A stretch of DNA of 64,000 bases from Gelria sp. Kuro-4 (GTDB lineage: Bacteria; Bacillota; DTU030; DUMP01): assembly GCF_019668485.1 (NCBI RefSeq), contig NZ_AP024619.1:619001-683000 (forward strand), given 5' to 3'. Below are positions 8,616 to 17,401 of the stretch, piece by piece (the stretch's first letter is position 1; every line of letters begins with the position of its first letter). The translations under genes were made by a program, and so were the position numbers. The notes under the pieces are model-generated. The model was not told the origin of the DNA and searched no databases. It saw only the letters and a list, made by a program, of their open reading frames with translations.

Positions 8616-9668
8616 TTACAGCGCTCCGGCCACACCGGCGGAATCGAAGGTGGCCATCTCGCGCATGATCCGGCAGGCGGCCTCCAAGAGATGCATGGCC
8701 AGCACCGCGCCGGTACCTTCGCCGAGACGCATCCTCATTTGGAGCAGCGGCTTAAGGTCGAGCAGCGCCAGCATGTACCTGTGACCGGGTTCCTCGGAGA
8801 GGTGCGAAGCAATCATGAACTCCCGCGCCCGGGGCTCGAGCTTACCCGCTACCAATGCCGCCGCGCCGGAGATGAACCCGTCGATGATCACCGGTACCCG
8901 CCGGGCGGCGCAGCCGAGGATCACCCCGGCCAGGCCGGCGATCTCCAGCCCCCCCACCTTGGTGAGAACGTCCAGGGCGTCCCGCGGGTCGGGCCGGTTC
9001 ACCGCCAGCGCCCGCTCCACCGTCTCTACCTTGAGACGCAGGCGCCTGTCATCGACGCCGGTGCCGCGGCCGGTGAGCTTGGCCACCGGCAGCCCGCTGA
9101 AGGCGGCCAGAATGGCGCTGCCGGCGGTGGTGTTGCCGATGCCCATGTCCCCGGTGGCGATGAGGTCTGCACCCTGGTCAATCTCTTGCTCTGCCAGCGT
9201 GCTGCCGCGCTCCAGGGCCGTTACCGCCTCTTCCCGGCTCATGGCCGGCCCCCGGGCCATGTTGGCTGTACCCCGCCGCACCTTCCAAGGAAGCACGGTG
9301 GGGAAGTTGAGCTCCGCACATACACCCATGTCGGCTACAACCACTCGCGCCCCGGCCTGCCGTGCGAGGACATTGACGGCGGCCCCGCCGTTCACGAAAT
9401 TCTGTACCATCTGGGCCGTCACTTCGCTGGGGTAGGCGCTTACCCCTTCTTCTGTAACCCCGTGGTCGCCGGCCATCACGATGACCACCTTGTTCTTTAC
9501 CTCCGGCAGCGCCTGGCCCGTGATGCCGGCCAGGCGCACGGCCAGCTCCTCCAAAACCCCCAGGCTGCCCCGGGGTTTAGTCAGGCTGTCCAGGCGGCGC
9601 TGAGCGGCGGCCATGGCCTCCTGGTCCAGCAGTCCAATGGCCTCCCGGGTTTCTGCCAGCGTCTTCAC
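8616..9668 (-). CDS. cobT: Nicotinate-nucleotide-dimethylbenzimidazole phosphoribosyltransferase
   Basis: Makes alpha-ribazole 5'-phosphate from dimethylbenzimidazole and nicotinate mononucleotide for the lower ligand of B12. 350 residues, full length. Motifs: LTKPRGSLGVLEELA at the N-terminus, VIVMAGDHGV, GDMGIGNTTAGSA (phosphate loop), and the C-terminal LRLGEGTGAVLAMHLLEAA containing the catalytic Glu (G-E-G-T-G-A). GTG start with GGAGGTACC upstream; it overlaps the stop of the pduX remnant. Confidence 0.96.
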   Translation of the reverse strand: MKTLAETREAIGLLDQEAMAAAQRRLDSLTKPRGSLGVLEELAVRLAGITGQALPEVKNKVVIVMAGDHGVTEEGVSAYPSEVTAQMVQNFVNGGAAVNVLARQAGARVVVADMGVCAELNFPTVLPWKVRRGTANMARGPAMSREEAVTALERGSTLAEQEIDQGADLIATGDMGIGNTTAGSAILAAFSGLPVAKLTGRGTGVDDRRLRLKVETVERALAVNRPDPRDALDVLTKVGGLEIAGLAGVILGCAARRVPVIIDGFISGAAALVAGKLEPRAREFMIASHLSEEPGHRYMLALLDLKPLLQMRMRLGEGTGAVLAMHLLEAACRIMREMATFDSAGVAGAL

Positions 9669-9944
9669 TGCGGTACCTCCTTCGTTCGGTTGTTGCTCTG
9701 TACGGCTCCTCCGCCGCTGAGGGGGACGTAGCGCTTACCCACCGCCTGTACCGCCTCAAGGGGGGCGCCGGGCGCCGGCCTGGCAGGTGCCGCGGCCTCG
9801 CCGGTGGGAAGAAAACCTCCACCCTGGACCAGAGGTCCACCGGACAGGTGAACAGAAAGTGGCTGCCGGCCGGCGAGCCCTGCACAATTCGGCGCCGGTT
9901 CCCGGGGCCCTGGCAGAGCCGTACATCTCGCCCGGCACGGCCAT
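9665..9944 (-). pseudogene. Remnant of L-threonine kinase (PduX-type GHMP kinase) gene
   Basis: Begins at ATG 9944, overlapping the HAD stop as TGATG with GGGAGG upstream, and reads EMYGSARAPGTGAEL. A one-base deletion shifts to VQGSPAGSHFLFTCPVD, and a third frame runs into a TGA that overlaps the cobT start. PduX/GHMP threonine kinases start with A-R-A-P-G-x-C-G-E-L-V-Q-G followed by a strand with T-C-P. About 280 bases remain of a normal gene near 900, so there are frameshifts plus an internal deletion. The enzyme phosphorylates L-threonine for the aminopropanol arm of B12. Based on motif recall. Confidence 0.6.
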
Positions 9945-10696
9945 CAACCTCCCTCTTCTTGGTGGAGCAAAGCCCAAACCGCCCGGGCGGCCGCCGGAAA
10001 AGAGGTAACCACGTGGATTTTCCCTCTGACCTCCTCAGGGGCCGGCAGGCCGTACCTATTGAGCCAGACCACCCGCAGGCCCGCCTGCAGACCGCCGGCA
10101 AGGTCGGTGCGGGGCGAGTCCCCCACAAACACTCCCGCAGCGGGCGCCAGGTGCAAGGCGCTGAGGGCGCGGTGGAAAATGGCCGGGTCGGGCTTGGCAC
10201 CGCCGCCATCGCCGGAAAAAAAGAGGTTGCGCCCGGGAAAGTATACCTTAAGGCCCAGCCGCCTGAGCTTGGCCACCTGGAAGGGGCGGGTGCCGTTGCT
10301 CACCACCCCCAGGATTACGCCCGCCGCCCGCAGTTCCTCCAGCAGCGGGCGTACACCTGGGAAAGGCGCCAGCGCGGCAAAGAAGGCACGCAGCCAGGTG
10401 CCGCTCAGCTCGCGGCCGAAATGAGGACTCAAACGGGCCTGCCCGGCCCGGCATGCGGCGAAGGTGCGGGTCAAAACCTCCTCCAGGGCTGCGCGCGGGT
10501 CCCCGGGGCTGCTCTCCCTCTTCAGGTAGTGAAAATATGCCTGCCAGAAGGCCGCCTGAAGCGCCGGGAGGTGCTCGTCCGGGCAGCCCAGCTCTTCCTG
10601 TGCCCGGGCCAGGGTTGCTTTAAGGGCCACGGCGGCGCAGCCCGGGAAATCGTACAGGGTGCCGTCCAGGTCAAAGAAGACAAACGGCCGTTTCAT
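9944..10696 (-). CDS. HAD-superfamily hydrolase (YjjG/PgmB-like)
   Basis: 250 residues. Motif I FFDLDGTLYDF (nucleophile Asp about 9), cap domain, motif II VVSNGTRPF (about 126), motif III Lys region and motif IV FVGDSPRTDLAGG (about 190). ATG start overlaps the cobQ stop, so translation is coupled. In a B12 operon that lacks a visible cobC, it could dephosphorylate alpha-ribazole phosphate or adenosylcobalamin phosphate; that is inference from context only. Confidence 0.85.
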   Translation of the reverse strand: MKRPFVFFDLDGTLYDFPGCAAVALKATLARAQEELGCPDEHLPALQAAFWQAYFHYLKRESSPGDPRAALEEVLTRTFAACRAGQARLSPHFGRELSGTWLRAFFAALAPFPGVRPLLEELRAAGVILGVVSNGTRPFQVAKLRRLGLKVYFPGRNLFFSGDGGGAKPDPAIFHRALSALHLAPAAGVFVGDSPRTDLAGGLQAGLRVVWLNRYGLPAPEEVRGKIHVVTSFPAAARAVWALLHQEEGG

Positions 10697-12231
10697 CGCC
10701 GTCCGGGAGCCAGCCCCAGCAGCTGGTAGATGCGGCCCATGTTAAGGTGCGGCCGCACCAGGGTCGCCAGGCGGTCATACTTCTCGGCGCGCTCCCGGCG
10801 GGGATCGGCCCCCTGCCCCTTGAGGGGGGCAAGCCCGCGGCGCCGGCGCAGGTGATTCACGAAAGCGCGCCGGAAATTCCGGTTGTGAAAGATGTCGTGC
10901 AGGTAGGTACCCAGGACCCGGCCGTCGGCCGCCATGGCTCCCGCCGTGAGGTCCGGCGGGCCGGTTGCCGCCTCGAGCTGCAGCCACACCCGCCCGCCCG
11001 GGAGAAGCCGGGTCACGCCCATGTGGATCTCATAACCCTCCACCTGCTCGCCCTGGATGGCGGACAGGAAGCCTGCTTCGGCCGTCACCGTGCCCCGGAC
11101 GCGGACCACCCGCTTTTCTTCGGCAAACTCGGTGACCACGTTGAGCAGCCCCAGCCCGTGCGTTTCCGGCTCGGCGGACTCGACCCCTTTGGGGTCAAGG
11201 ATCCACTGCCCCAGCATCTGGTAGCCGCCGCAGATCCCCACCACCGGCACGCCCCGCGCGGCCAGGGCCTGAATCTCGCGCTCATACCCCGCTTCCCGGA
11301 GGTAGCGCAGGTCGGCCACCGTGCTCTTGCTCCCCGGCAGGATCACGGCATCGGGTGCCCCGATACTCTCACCGGCGCGTACGTAGCGCAGGTGCACGCC
11401 CTCCTCCTCTTCCAGCGGGTCAAAATCGGTGAAGTTGGCGATGTGAGGCAGCTGCACCACGGCGATGGAGACCGCCCCGGTCTTTTCCTGGCCTGCTGGG
11501 CGCTCCGCCAGGGCCACGGAGTCCTCCTCTTCCACCAGGTGTTCCGGCAAGAAGGGGATCACCCCCAGCACCGGCTTACCTGTGCGCTCTTCCAGGAAAG
11601 CCAGACCCGGCTGCAGCAGTCCCAGGTCGCCACGGAACTTGTTGACAATAAACCCCGCCACCCGTTCCCTTTCCGCTGGCTCCAGGAGTTCCAGGGTGCC
11701 GATGTACGCCGCGAAAAGGCCACCGCGGTCCACGTCGCCCACCAAGAGGACGGGCGCGTTGGCCAGCGCCGCGGTCGGCATGTTGGCGATGTCGCGTTCC
11801 TTGAGGTTGATTTCCGCCGGGCTGCCGGCTCCTTCAATCACCACGATGTCGAAGCGCTGCAGGAGGTCGGCCAGGGCTTCCTTCACCGTGGGCAGCACAG
11901 TGGGGAGATAAGCATCCCGGTACTCGCGGGCGCCGAGATGCCCCACCGGCCGCCCGAGCAGCACCACCTGGGCGATGCAGTCGGCGCTGGGCTTGAGCAG
12001 GATGGGGTTCATCACCGCCTCCGCTTCGATCCCGGCGGCCTCGGCCTGGACGCCCTGAGCGCGCCCAATCTCGCGCCCGTCCGGCGTCACGTAAGAATTG
12101 AGGGACATGTTCTGCGCCTTAAAGGGTGCCACGCGCCAGCCGTCCTGGTGAAAGATACGGCATAGAGCGGTGGCGATCACGCTTTTACCTACACTGGAGC
12201 CGGTCCCCTGCACCATAATGGCTTTACCCAC
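10693..12231 (-). CDS. cobQ: Cobyric acid synthase (glutamine-hydrolysing)
   Basis: Amidates adenosylcobyrinic acid a,c-diamide at positions b, d, e and g. 512 residues. N-terminal dethiobiotin-synthetase-like ATPase: MVQGTGSSVGKSV (P-loop) and AQNMSLNSYVT. C-terminal class I glutamine amidotransferase: VVGICGGYQMLG with nucleophile Cys, and GTYLHDIFHN with catalytic His. GTG start at 12231 with GGGAGGG 6 bases upstream, overlapping the stop of the cobD remnant. Confidence 0.96.
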   Translation of the reverse strand: MGKAIMVQGTGSSVGKSVIATALCRIFHQDGWRVAPFKAQNMSLNSYVTPDGREIGRAQGVQAEAAGIEAEAVMNPILLKPSADCIAQVVLLGRPVGHLGAREYRDAYLPTVLPTVKEALADLLQRFDIVVIEGAGSPAEINLKERDIANMPTAALANAPVLLVGDVDRGGLFAAYIGTLELLEPAERERVAGFIVNKFRGDLGLLQPGLAFLEERTGKPVLGVIPFLPEHLVEEEDSVALAERPAGQEKTGAVSIAVVQLPHIANFTDFDPLEEEEGVHLRYVRAGESIGAPDAVILPGSKSTVADLRYLREAGYEREIQALAARGVPVVGICGGYQMLGQWILDPKGVESAEPETHGLGLLNVVTEFAEEKRVVRVRGTVTAEAGFLSAIQGEQVEGYEIHMGVTRLLPGGRVWLQLEAATGPPDLTAGAMAADGRVLGTYLHDIFHNRNFRRAFVNHLRRRRGLAPLKGQGADPRRERAEKYDRLATLVRPHLNMGRIYQLLGLAPGRR

Positions 12232-12376
12232 TGAATTCCCTCCCTGCCTGAAAAAAACGGAGCAGCCCGGCGGCCTGCACCGCCTGGGCGTATTCGCCGC
12301 AGGTGGGCACCGGCAGCAGCACCCGTGCCGGTTGCCGGGCGCGGCAAAAGAAGTGGATCAATTCCGCGCCCCCTTG
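12224..12376 (-). pseudogene. Remnant of cobD (L-threonine-O-3-phosphate decarboxylase)
   Basis: In the 150 bases between cobS and cobQ one minus-strand frame reads ELIHFFCRARQPARVLLPVP then TCGEYAQAVQAAGLL, with its TAA overlapping the cobQ start. This matches the internal region of CobD (G-x-T-E-x-I ... P-R-R-x-x-I-V-x-P-x-F-x-E-Y). No N-terminus or PLP-lysine domain remains. CobD makes aminopropanol phosphate for the nucleotide loop of B12. Motif-based assignment. Confidence 0.6.
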
Positions 12377-12382
12377 CCTCGT

Positions 12383-13165
12383 TTAGCGGTAGGCCGCGGC
12401 GACCAGCAGGAACACCAGCTCCGCTGCCTGGTTCACCGCTCCGTAAACGTCACCGGTCAGGCCTCCCAGGCGGGCGGCCACCGCGCGGGCGAACAGCCCG
12501 GCGGCCAGGAGAGCGCCTGTGGCGGCCAGGAGGACGGGGACAAAACCCTGCCGCAACCCCGGCCAGAGCCAGTAAGCGCAAATGAAGAGCAGGCCGGTTA
12601 AAAGGAACGAACGCCCCACCTCCGGCCGCCCGGCCTGCAGGGCGTAACCGCGGCCCAGGCCCGGGCCGCTCCGGGCGTAACCGTGGAGGGAGATGGCCGG
12701 GACCATGGCCTGGCGGCCCACCACCGGGAAAAAGAAGAGGACGTACGGGCGCAGCGGGCCGGCCGCTTCGCAGAGGAACGCGAACTCAAGGAGCAGGGTG
12801 AGAGCCAGGGCCGTGGCTCCATGGGCACCGATGCGGCTGTCGCGCATAATCTCGAGGACGCGCTCCCGGTCCTTGTGGCTGAAGAGCCCGTCACAGGTGT
12901 CGGCCAGACCGTCCAGGTGGAGGCCGCCGTTTACGTACACCGCGGCCGCCAGCACCAGGGCGGAGCGCGCCGCAGTGGTAAAGAACCTCCCGGCTGCGGC
13001 ATCCACAGCCACCAGCAGCGCCCCCACCACGGCGCCCACCAGGGGAAAGAAACAGGTAGAGTGTCCCAGGTCCGCCGCGCCCGGCGGCAGGGAGGTAAAG
13101 CGGGGGCAGGGGAGAATGGTGAGCAGGGTCAGGGCGTCACAGAAGGCGTTCCAAATGCGGCGCAC
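12383..13165 (-). CDS. cobS: Adenosylcobinamide-GDP ribazoletransferase (cobalamin synthase)
   Basis: Integral membrane enzyme joining adenosylcobinamide-GDP and alpha-ribazole (phosphate). 260 residues from GTG 13165, chosen because AAAGGAGAG lies 6 bases upstream; longer frames have no good site. N-terminal FCDALTLLTILP, then the metal-binding GGLHLDGLADTCDG with the family D-G-x-x-D, and repeated hydrophobic helices. It follows the btuD-cobU fusion with a 117-base gap. Confidence 0.94.
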   Translation of the reverse strand: MRRIWNAFCDALTLLTILPCPRFTSLPPGAADLGHSTCFFPLVGAVVGALLVAVDAAAGRFFTTAARSALVLAAAVYVNGGLHLDGLADTCDGLFSHKDRERVLEIMRDSRIGAHGATALALTLLLEFAFLCEAAGPLRPYVLFFFPVVGRQAMVPAISLHGYARSGPGLGRGYALQAGRPEVGRSFLLTGLLFICAYWLWPGLRQGFVPVLLAATGALLAAGLFARAVAARLGGLTGDVYGAVNQAAELVFLLVAAAYR

Positions 13166-13282
13166 GGGAGGCTCTCCTTTCAACGGGGCAGCGTTAGAGC
13201 AAAGAGACAAGAGACGAGGATGCCCGTTCCCGGGGCCAGCCAGGCAGCCGGGCGCACCACGGCCTTGAACAGGGTGACCACC

Positions 13283-14737
13283 TCACTTCAACCGCAGCGG
13301 CAGGCCGGAAAAAAGCACGTACACCTCGTCCGCCGCCGCTGCGAAGCACTGGTTGCTTTTTCCCACCAGATCCCGGAAGAGCCGGCTGAGCGGGTTATCC
13401 GGCACCAGGCCCAGGCCCACCTCGTTGGAGACAAGCACCACGTCTGCCGCAACCTCGCGGGTGAGCGCCGCCGTGGCCTGGGCGTAGGCGAGGAGTTCGG
13501 CCAGGATGCTCTCCGCCCGGGCGGCATCGGCCAAAGCCTCCCCGTCTAGGCCGGCCCTCTCCAGCAGGTGGTTCGTGAGCCAGAGCGTCAGGCAGTCCAC
13601 CAGGAGGAGCCTGTCCGGGCTGCCGTAGCGCCTGAGGGCCTCTTCCAGCCGGAAGGGTTCTTCCACCGTCTCCCAATCGGCCGGACGGCGGCGCCGGTGG
13701 GCGGCGATGCGCCGGCGTGTTTCCTCGTCCACCACCGGGGAGGTGGCGATGTACACCACCTTCTTGCCGCTGTCCCGCGCGTAGCCCTCGGCAAAGGTGC
13801 TCTTGCCGCTGCGTGCCCCGCCGGTAACAAAGATCACCTTGCCTGCCGGTTGCGCTGTTGGCCCCTTCCTTCCTCGGCGGCCGCGCCGGCTTAGAGGGCG
13901 CCCACCGATTCGTTCTCCTCCGCTGGGAGGCCGGGACCTGCCCGCCGCTGCTCGGCCCCGGTCGGCTGCTACCGTAATGAAAGGCCTCCCCTGGAGACGG
14001 GAGACGATGACGTTGCAGCCGTAGACCTGCCGGATGTTCGGACCGGTCAGCACCTCCGCCACCGGCCCCAGGGCCACAATCCGTCCCTGGGCCAGAAGGA
14101 GGCACTTGGTAAAGTACTGCGCTGCCAGGTTGAGGTCGTGCAGGACGGCGATGATGGTCAGCCCCTGTTCCAGGCTCAGGCGCTCCAGGAGGCCGAGGAT
14201 CTCCACCTCATAGGTCAGGTCCAGGTGCGAGGTGGGCTCGTCCAGCAGGAGTACCTGGGGTTCCTGGGCCAAAGCGCGGGCAATCACCACCCGCTGGCAT
14301 TCCCCCCCGCTCAAGGTGGATACCGGCCGGTCTGCCAGGTGCAGGGTCGCGGTGAGTTCCATGGCCCGGTGCACGATCTCCAGGTCCCGGTCGCTCTCGC
14401 GCTGGAAGGCGCGCAGGTGGGGCTGCCGCCCCATCAGCACCACCTCCGCCACGCTAAAGTCGAAATCAACGCCGGTCTCCTGCGGCACCACCGCCAGGCG
14501 CTGCGCCACTTCCCGGGCCGTGTACGTGAGCATGTTGCGGCCGGCGAGCAGCACAGTGCCCGCCTGTGGGCGCAGGGCCCGGCTGATGCAGCGCAGAAGG
14601 GTGGACTTGCCGGATCCGTTCGGGCCGGCTATGGCCAGCATCTCGCCCGGTGCCACGCGCAAGGTTACCCCCGCCAGGGCCGGCGCCGCATTGTAGCTGT
14701 ACGTTACCCCGTGGATGTCCAGCAAAGCTTCCGCCAT
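13283..14737 (-). CDS. Fusion: B12 ABC transporter ATPase (BtuD-like) + CobU kinase/guanylyltransferase
   Basis: One 484-residue frame with two enzymes. Residues 1-260 are a FecE/BtuD-type ATPase: Walker A GPNGSGKST (about 37-45), signature LSGGECQR, Walker B VLLLDEPTSHLD, H-loop AVLHDLN. A Gly/Arg-rich linker (about 265-300) leads to CobU: P-loop GGARSGKST, the AHRRRRPADWETVEEP region, DCLTLWLTN and VSNEVGLGLVP. CobU phosphorylates adenosylcobinamide and adds GMP. The fusion ties import to salvage in one chain. No stop or frameshift is seen; an assembly error joining two genes cannot be excluded. Confidence 0.88.
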   Translation of the reverse strand: MAEALLDIHGVTYSYNAAPALAGVTLRVAPGEMLAIAGPNGSGKSTLLRCISRALRPQAGTVLLAGRNMLTYTAREVAQRLAVVPQETGVDFDFSVAEVVLMGRQPHLRAFQRESDRDLEIVHRAMELTATLHLADRPVSTLSGGECQRVVIARALAQEPQVLLLDEPTSHLDLTYEVEILGLLERLSLEQGLTIIAVLHDLNLAAQYFTKCLLLAQGRIVALGPVAEVLTGPNIRQVYGCNVIVSRLQGRPFITVAADRGRAAAGRSRPPSGGERIGGRPLSRRGRRGRKGPTAQPAGKVIFVTGGARSGKSTFAEGYARDSGKKVVYIATSPVVDEETRRRIAAHRRRRPADWETVEEPFRLEEALRRYGSPDRLLLVDCLTLWLTNHLLERAGLDGEALADAARAESILAELLAYAQATAALTREVAADVVLVSNEVGLGLVPDNPLSRLFRDLVGKSNQCFAAAADEVYVLFSGLPLRLK

Positions 14738-14749
14738 GGTACCACCTGC

Positions 14750-15874
14750 CTAATTAAACAAACGCAGCTTCTTGCGGTTGCGCAGGATGTACAGGAAAAA
14801 GGGCCCGCCGCTCAAGGCCGTGATCAGCCCCACCGGCAGCTCGGTCGGGGCGATGATGGTGCGGGCCAGGGTGTCCGCGGCCACCAGGAGTGCCGCCCCG
14901 GCCAGGGCGGAGGCGGGGATTAAGTAGCGGTGGTCCGGCCCGCCCAGGAGGCGCAGCGCGTGGGGCACGACCAGCCCGACAAACCCGATCAGGCCGCTTA
15001 CGGCGACGGCCGTGGCCGTAAGCAGTGCCGCCCCCGCCAGGAGCAGTTTTTTCGCCCGTTCCACCTCCACGCCCAGGTGCAGGGCTGTGTCTTCTCCGAG
15101 GAGCAGCGCGTTCAGCTCGCGGGCGTGCACGAGGATCACGGCGGTGCCCAGGGCGAAGTAGGGCAGAGCCAGGCGCACCTTGGACCAGTCGGCGCCCTCA
15201 AAGCCGCCCATCAGCCAGAACACCACCTGGTGCAGCCGCTGGCCGGCGAAGTACACCAGGAGGGAAACCAGCGCCGAAAGAAAGGAGCCCACGGCAATGC
15301 CGGCCAGGAGCAGGGTGAGGAGTGAAACGGCGTTGCCCACCCGCCCCAGCTGGTAAACCACCGCCACTGTGCCCAGGGCCCCGGTGAAGGCCAGGAGGGG
15401 CACCGCGCCCACGTCCAGAAAACGAAAGTTCAGCGCCAAGAGCAGCGCCAGCGTGGCCCCCAGGGCGGCGCCGGAGGAAACGCCGATCACGTAGGGGTCG
15501 GCCATGGGGTTGCGGAACAAGGCCTGGAAGGTGGCCCCGGCAACGGCCAGCGCCGCGCCCACCAGGGCCGCCAGCGCTACGCGCGGCAGCCGCAGCTCCC
15601 AGATGATGGCCCGGTTCACGGCCGACTGGGCTGCAGCCGGGGTGTGCACCGGTCCTAGGGCACGCAGCAGCTCGGCCGGGGAAATGTCCGCGGCGCCCAC
15701 ACACACCGCCACCAACGCCGCAGCGGCCAGTACCGCCAGCAGCGCCAGGACGAGTGCCCGTTCCCGCCGCCTTTTGCTCCGCAGCACCGGTAAAGTCCCG
15801 CCGCCGGGCTCCGGCGTGTCCCATTCCCTGGCGTGCGAGGGCTTCTGCGGCGCCCTGCGCCGGGCCGTCTCCAT
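14750..15874 (-). CDS. btuC: B12/iron-siderophore-type ABC transporter permease (BtuC/FecCD)
   Basis: 374 residues, about ten membrane helices after a basic N-terminal tail of about 40 residues. The FecCD signature is visible in LRLPRVALAALVGAALAVAG and GATFQALFRNPMADPYVIG, with the coupling region SGLIGFVGLVVPHALRLLGG near the C-terminus. ATG with GGGAGG upstream. Lies between the lipoprotein gene and the ATPase fusion, so it forms the membrane channel of the same importer. Confidence 0.92.
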   Translation of the reverse strand: METARRRAPQKPSHAREWDTPEPGGGTLPVLRSKRRRERALVLALLAVLAAAALVAVCVGAADISPAELLRALGPVHTPAAAQSAVNRAIIWELRLPRVALAALVGAALAVAGATFQALFRNPMADPYVIGVSSGAALGATLALLLALNFRFLDVGAVPLLAFTGALGTVAVVYQLGRVGNAVSLLTLLLAGIAVGSFLSALVSLLVYFAGQRLHQVVFWLMGGFEGADWSKVRLALPYFALGTAVILVHARELNALLLGEDTALHLGVEVERAKKLLLAGAALLTATAVAVSGLIGFVGLVVPHALRLLGGPDHRYLIPASALAGAALLVAADTLARTIIAPTELPVGLITALSGGPFFLYILRNRKKLRLFN

Positions 15875-15918
15875 ACCGGCTACCTCCCTGCCCTTGTGAG
15901 TGTGCTCCCGCCCGGTTC

Positions 15919-16920
15919 TTACTTTGCGAACAGCTCCGGGTGAATTAGGCGGGCCAGCTCCTCCAGCGCCTCGGCCACCCGGGGGCCGGGGCGGGAGATC
16001 AGGTCGGCGTCAATGCCGTACAGGCGGCTGTCTTTCACGGCGCTCACTTGCGCCCAGCCGCGCCGTGCCTTTATCTGTTCCACCGTCAAAGCGGCTGTAC
16101 CGTGAAACTGCGGGAAGATCATCACCTGTGGGTTACGCTTGATGATGGCCTCGGCGCTGAACTTAGGGTAGTCGGTGTCCGCGTCCTGAGCAATGTTGCG
16201 CCCGCCCGCCAGCACAATCAACTGCCCGATGAATGTCTTCGGCCCGGCGGACATAAGAGGATCCGAGTACACCTCGTAGTACACCCGGGGCCGCTCCTCC
16301 TGCGGAATGTTCTCCACCCGGGTCTTAACTTTTGCGATGCGCGCCTGCATCTCAGCCGCCAGTTGGTCCGCCTTGTCCTTTACACCGGCAGCCCGGCCTA
16401 CCCAGGCGATGCTTCTCATCACCTGATCCACGGTGCGCGGCAGCACTACGGCCACCGGGATACCCAAATCCTCGAGCTGCCGCACCGCCTGTTCGTGCAT
16501 GTCGGTGGCCAGGACCAGGTCCGGCTTCAGCGCCACCACCTTTTCCACACTCGGTTGGGAAAAGCTGCCGATCTTGGCTACCTGCGCCGCCTCCGGCGGG
16601 TAGTCGCTGTACTCGTCCACTCCCACCACCTTGGGTCCCAGGCCGAGGGCGAAGAGGATTTCCGTGTTGCCGGGCGAGAGGGAAACGAGCCGCACCGGCG
16701 GTGCCGGCAGGGTGACTTGCCTGCCCATGTCATCGGTAAAGGTGAAAGGGAATTGAGCATCGGCGGGTGCGGCCGCCTGGGTGCCGCCCTGCGCTGGTTG
16801 TGCCGCCGGGGCGCAGCCGGCGAGCAGGATGCTACAAAGCACCGCCGCCGCCACAACGACAGTGCCGATCCGAGCGATCCTGCTTAACGGCAGGCTCCTC
16901 TTTCTGGCTCTCGGGGCCAT
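15919..16920 (-). CDS. btuF: Cobalamin ABC transporter substrate-binding lipoprotein
   Basis: 333 residues. N-terminal signal with basic start, hydrophobic core and lipobox LLAGC (about 32-36), so it is anchored outside the membrane. The periplasmic-binding fold of the BtuF/FhuD type follows: VSLSPGNTEILFALGLGPKVVGVDEY and the second lobe with GGRNIAQD and a C-terminal RPGPRVAEALEELARLIHP. ATG with GAGGAGG upstream. First gene after the cobalamin riboswitch, which supports B12 or cobinamide as ligand. Confidence 0.93.
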   Translation of the reverse strand: MAPRARKRSLPLSRIARIGTVVVAAAVLCSILLAGCAPAAQPAQGGTQAAAPADAQFPFTFTDDMGRQVTLPAPPVRLVSLSPGNTEILFALGLGPKVVGVDEYSDYPPEAAQVAKIGSFSQPSVEKVVALKPDLVLATDMHEQAVRQLEDLGIPVAVVLPRTVDQVMRSIAWVGRAAGVKDKADQLAAEMQARIAKVKTRVENIPQEERPRVYYEVYSDPLMSAGPKTFIGQLIVLAGGRNIAQDADTDYPKFSAEAIIKRNPQVMIFPQFHGTAALTVEQIKARRGWAQVSAVKDSRLYGIDADLISRPGPRVAEALEELARLIHPELFAK

Positions 16921-16976
16921 GTTTCTCCTCCTCTCGCCGCCGGCCTGGCAGCCCGGGCTTTGTCCACCGCTTAACC

Positions 16977-17005
16977 TAAAAAGAAACCCCGGCGGCCAGC
17001 CGGGG
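16977..17005 (-). terminator. Riboswitch-controlled intrinsic terminator
   Basis: On the minus strand CCCCGGC-TGGCC-GCCGGGG is followed by TTTCTTTTT. It lies between the cobalamin aptamer and btuF, as expected for transcription attenuation. Confidence 0.85.
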
Positions 17006-17089
17006 ACTCTTCACGAAGCGCTGTGGGAGGCCGGGCCTCCCAGCCATGGCGTGAACCCCTTCCCCTCGAAGGCCGGTACCACGTACACA

Positions 17090-17256
17090 CCGACAGGCAG
17101 GTCTCCTGACTTCCGGATCATCATCGAGCGGCGCCTTCCCGTTCTCCGCGCGCGCAGCCTTCGAACAGTGGCCTTTGCCGGCGACTTCCCGGTTACAGTG
17201 GCGGGGCCGTTCAGGACTTACACCTGATTCCCTCTTGTGCCCTGCGGGCACCTGTC
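17090..17256 (-). promoter_or_regulatory. Cobalamin riboswitch aptamer
   Basis: Minus-strand RNA with the B12-box core GCCACTGT, preceded by AATCAGGTGTAAGTCCTGA, and the distal hallmark GTCAGGAGACCTGCC. The outer helix is GACAGG (17251-17256) with CCTGTC (17092-17097). A terminator lies downstream, so high B12 should switch off the btuF-cobT operon. Confidence 0.95.
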
Positions 17257-17278
17257 TGGAAATATGCTGTTTGGCTCT

Positions 17279-17306
17279 ATTATACCGGAAAAGCGCTTGG
17301 AAGCAA
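17279..17306 (-). promoter_or_regulatory. Promoter of the B12 operon
   Basis: On the minus strand -10 TATAAT at 17284-17279, a 16-base spacer and a weak -35 TTGCTT at 17306-17301. It starts transcription just ahead of the riboswitch. Confidence 0.6.
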
Positions 17307-17361
17307 ATACTTTATTTTCCTACGCTTGGCGAGCAAGCGACGCCCGGCCGCGCGGATGCCC

Positions 17362-17390
17362 TTGCAAAACTCGTAAGAGTGGGGTATAAT
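17362..17390 (+). promoter_or_regulatory. Promoter for tRNA-Gly
   Basis: TTGCAA (17362-17367), 17-base spacer, perfect TATAAT (17385-17390), 11 bases before the tRNA. Confidence 0.85.
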
Positions 17391-17401
17391 AAGAACACCG
17401 A

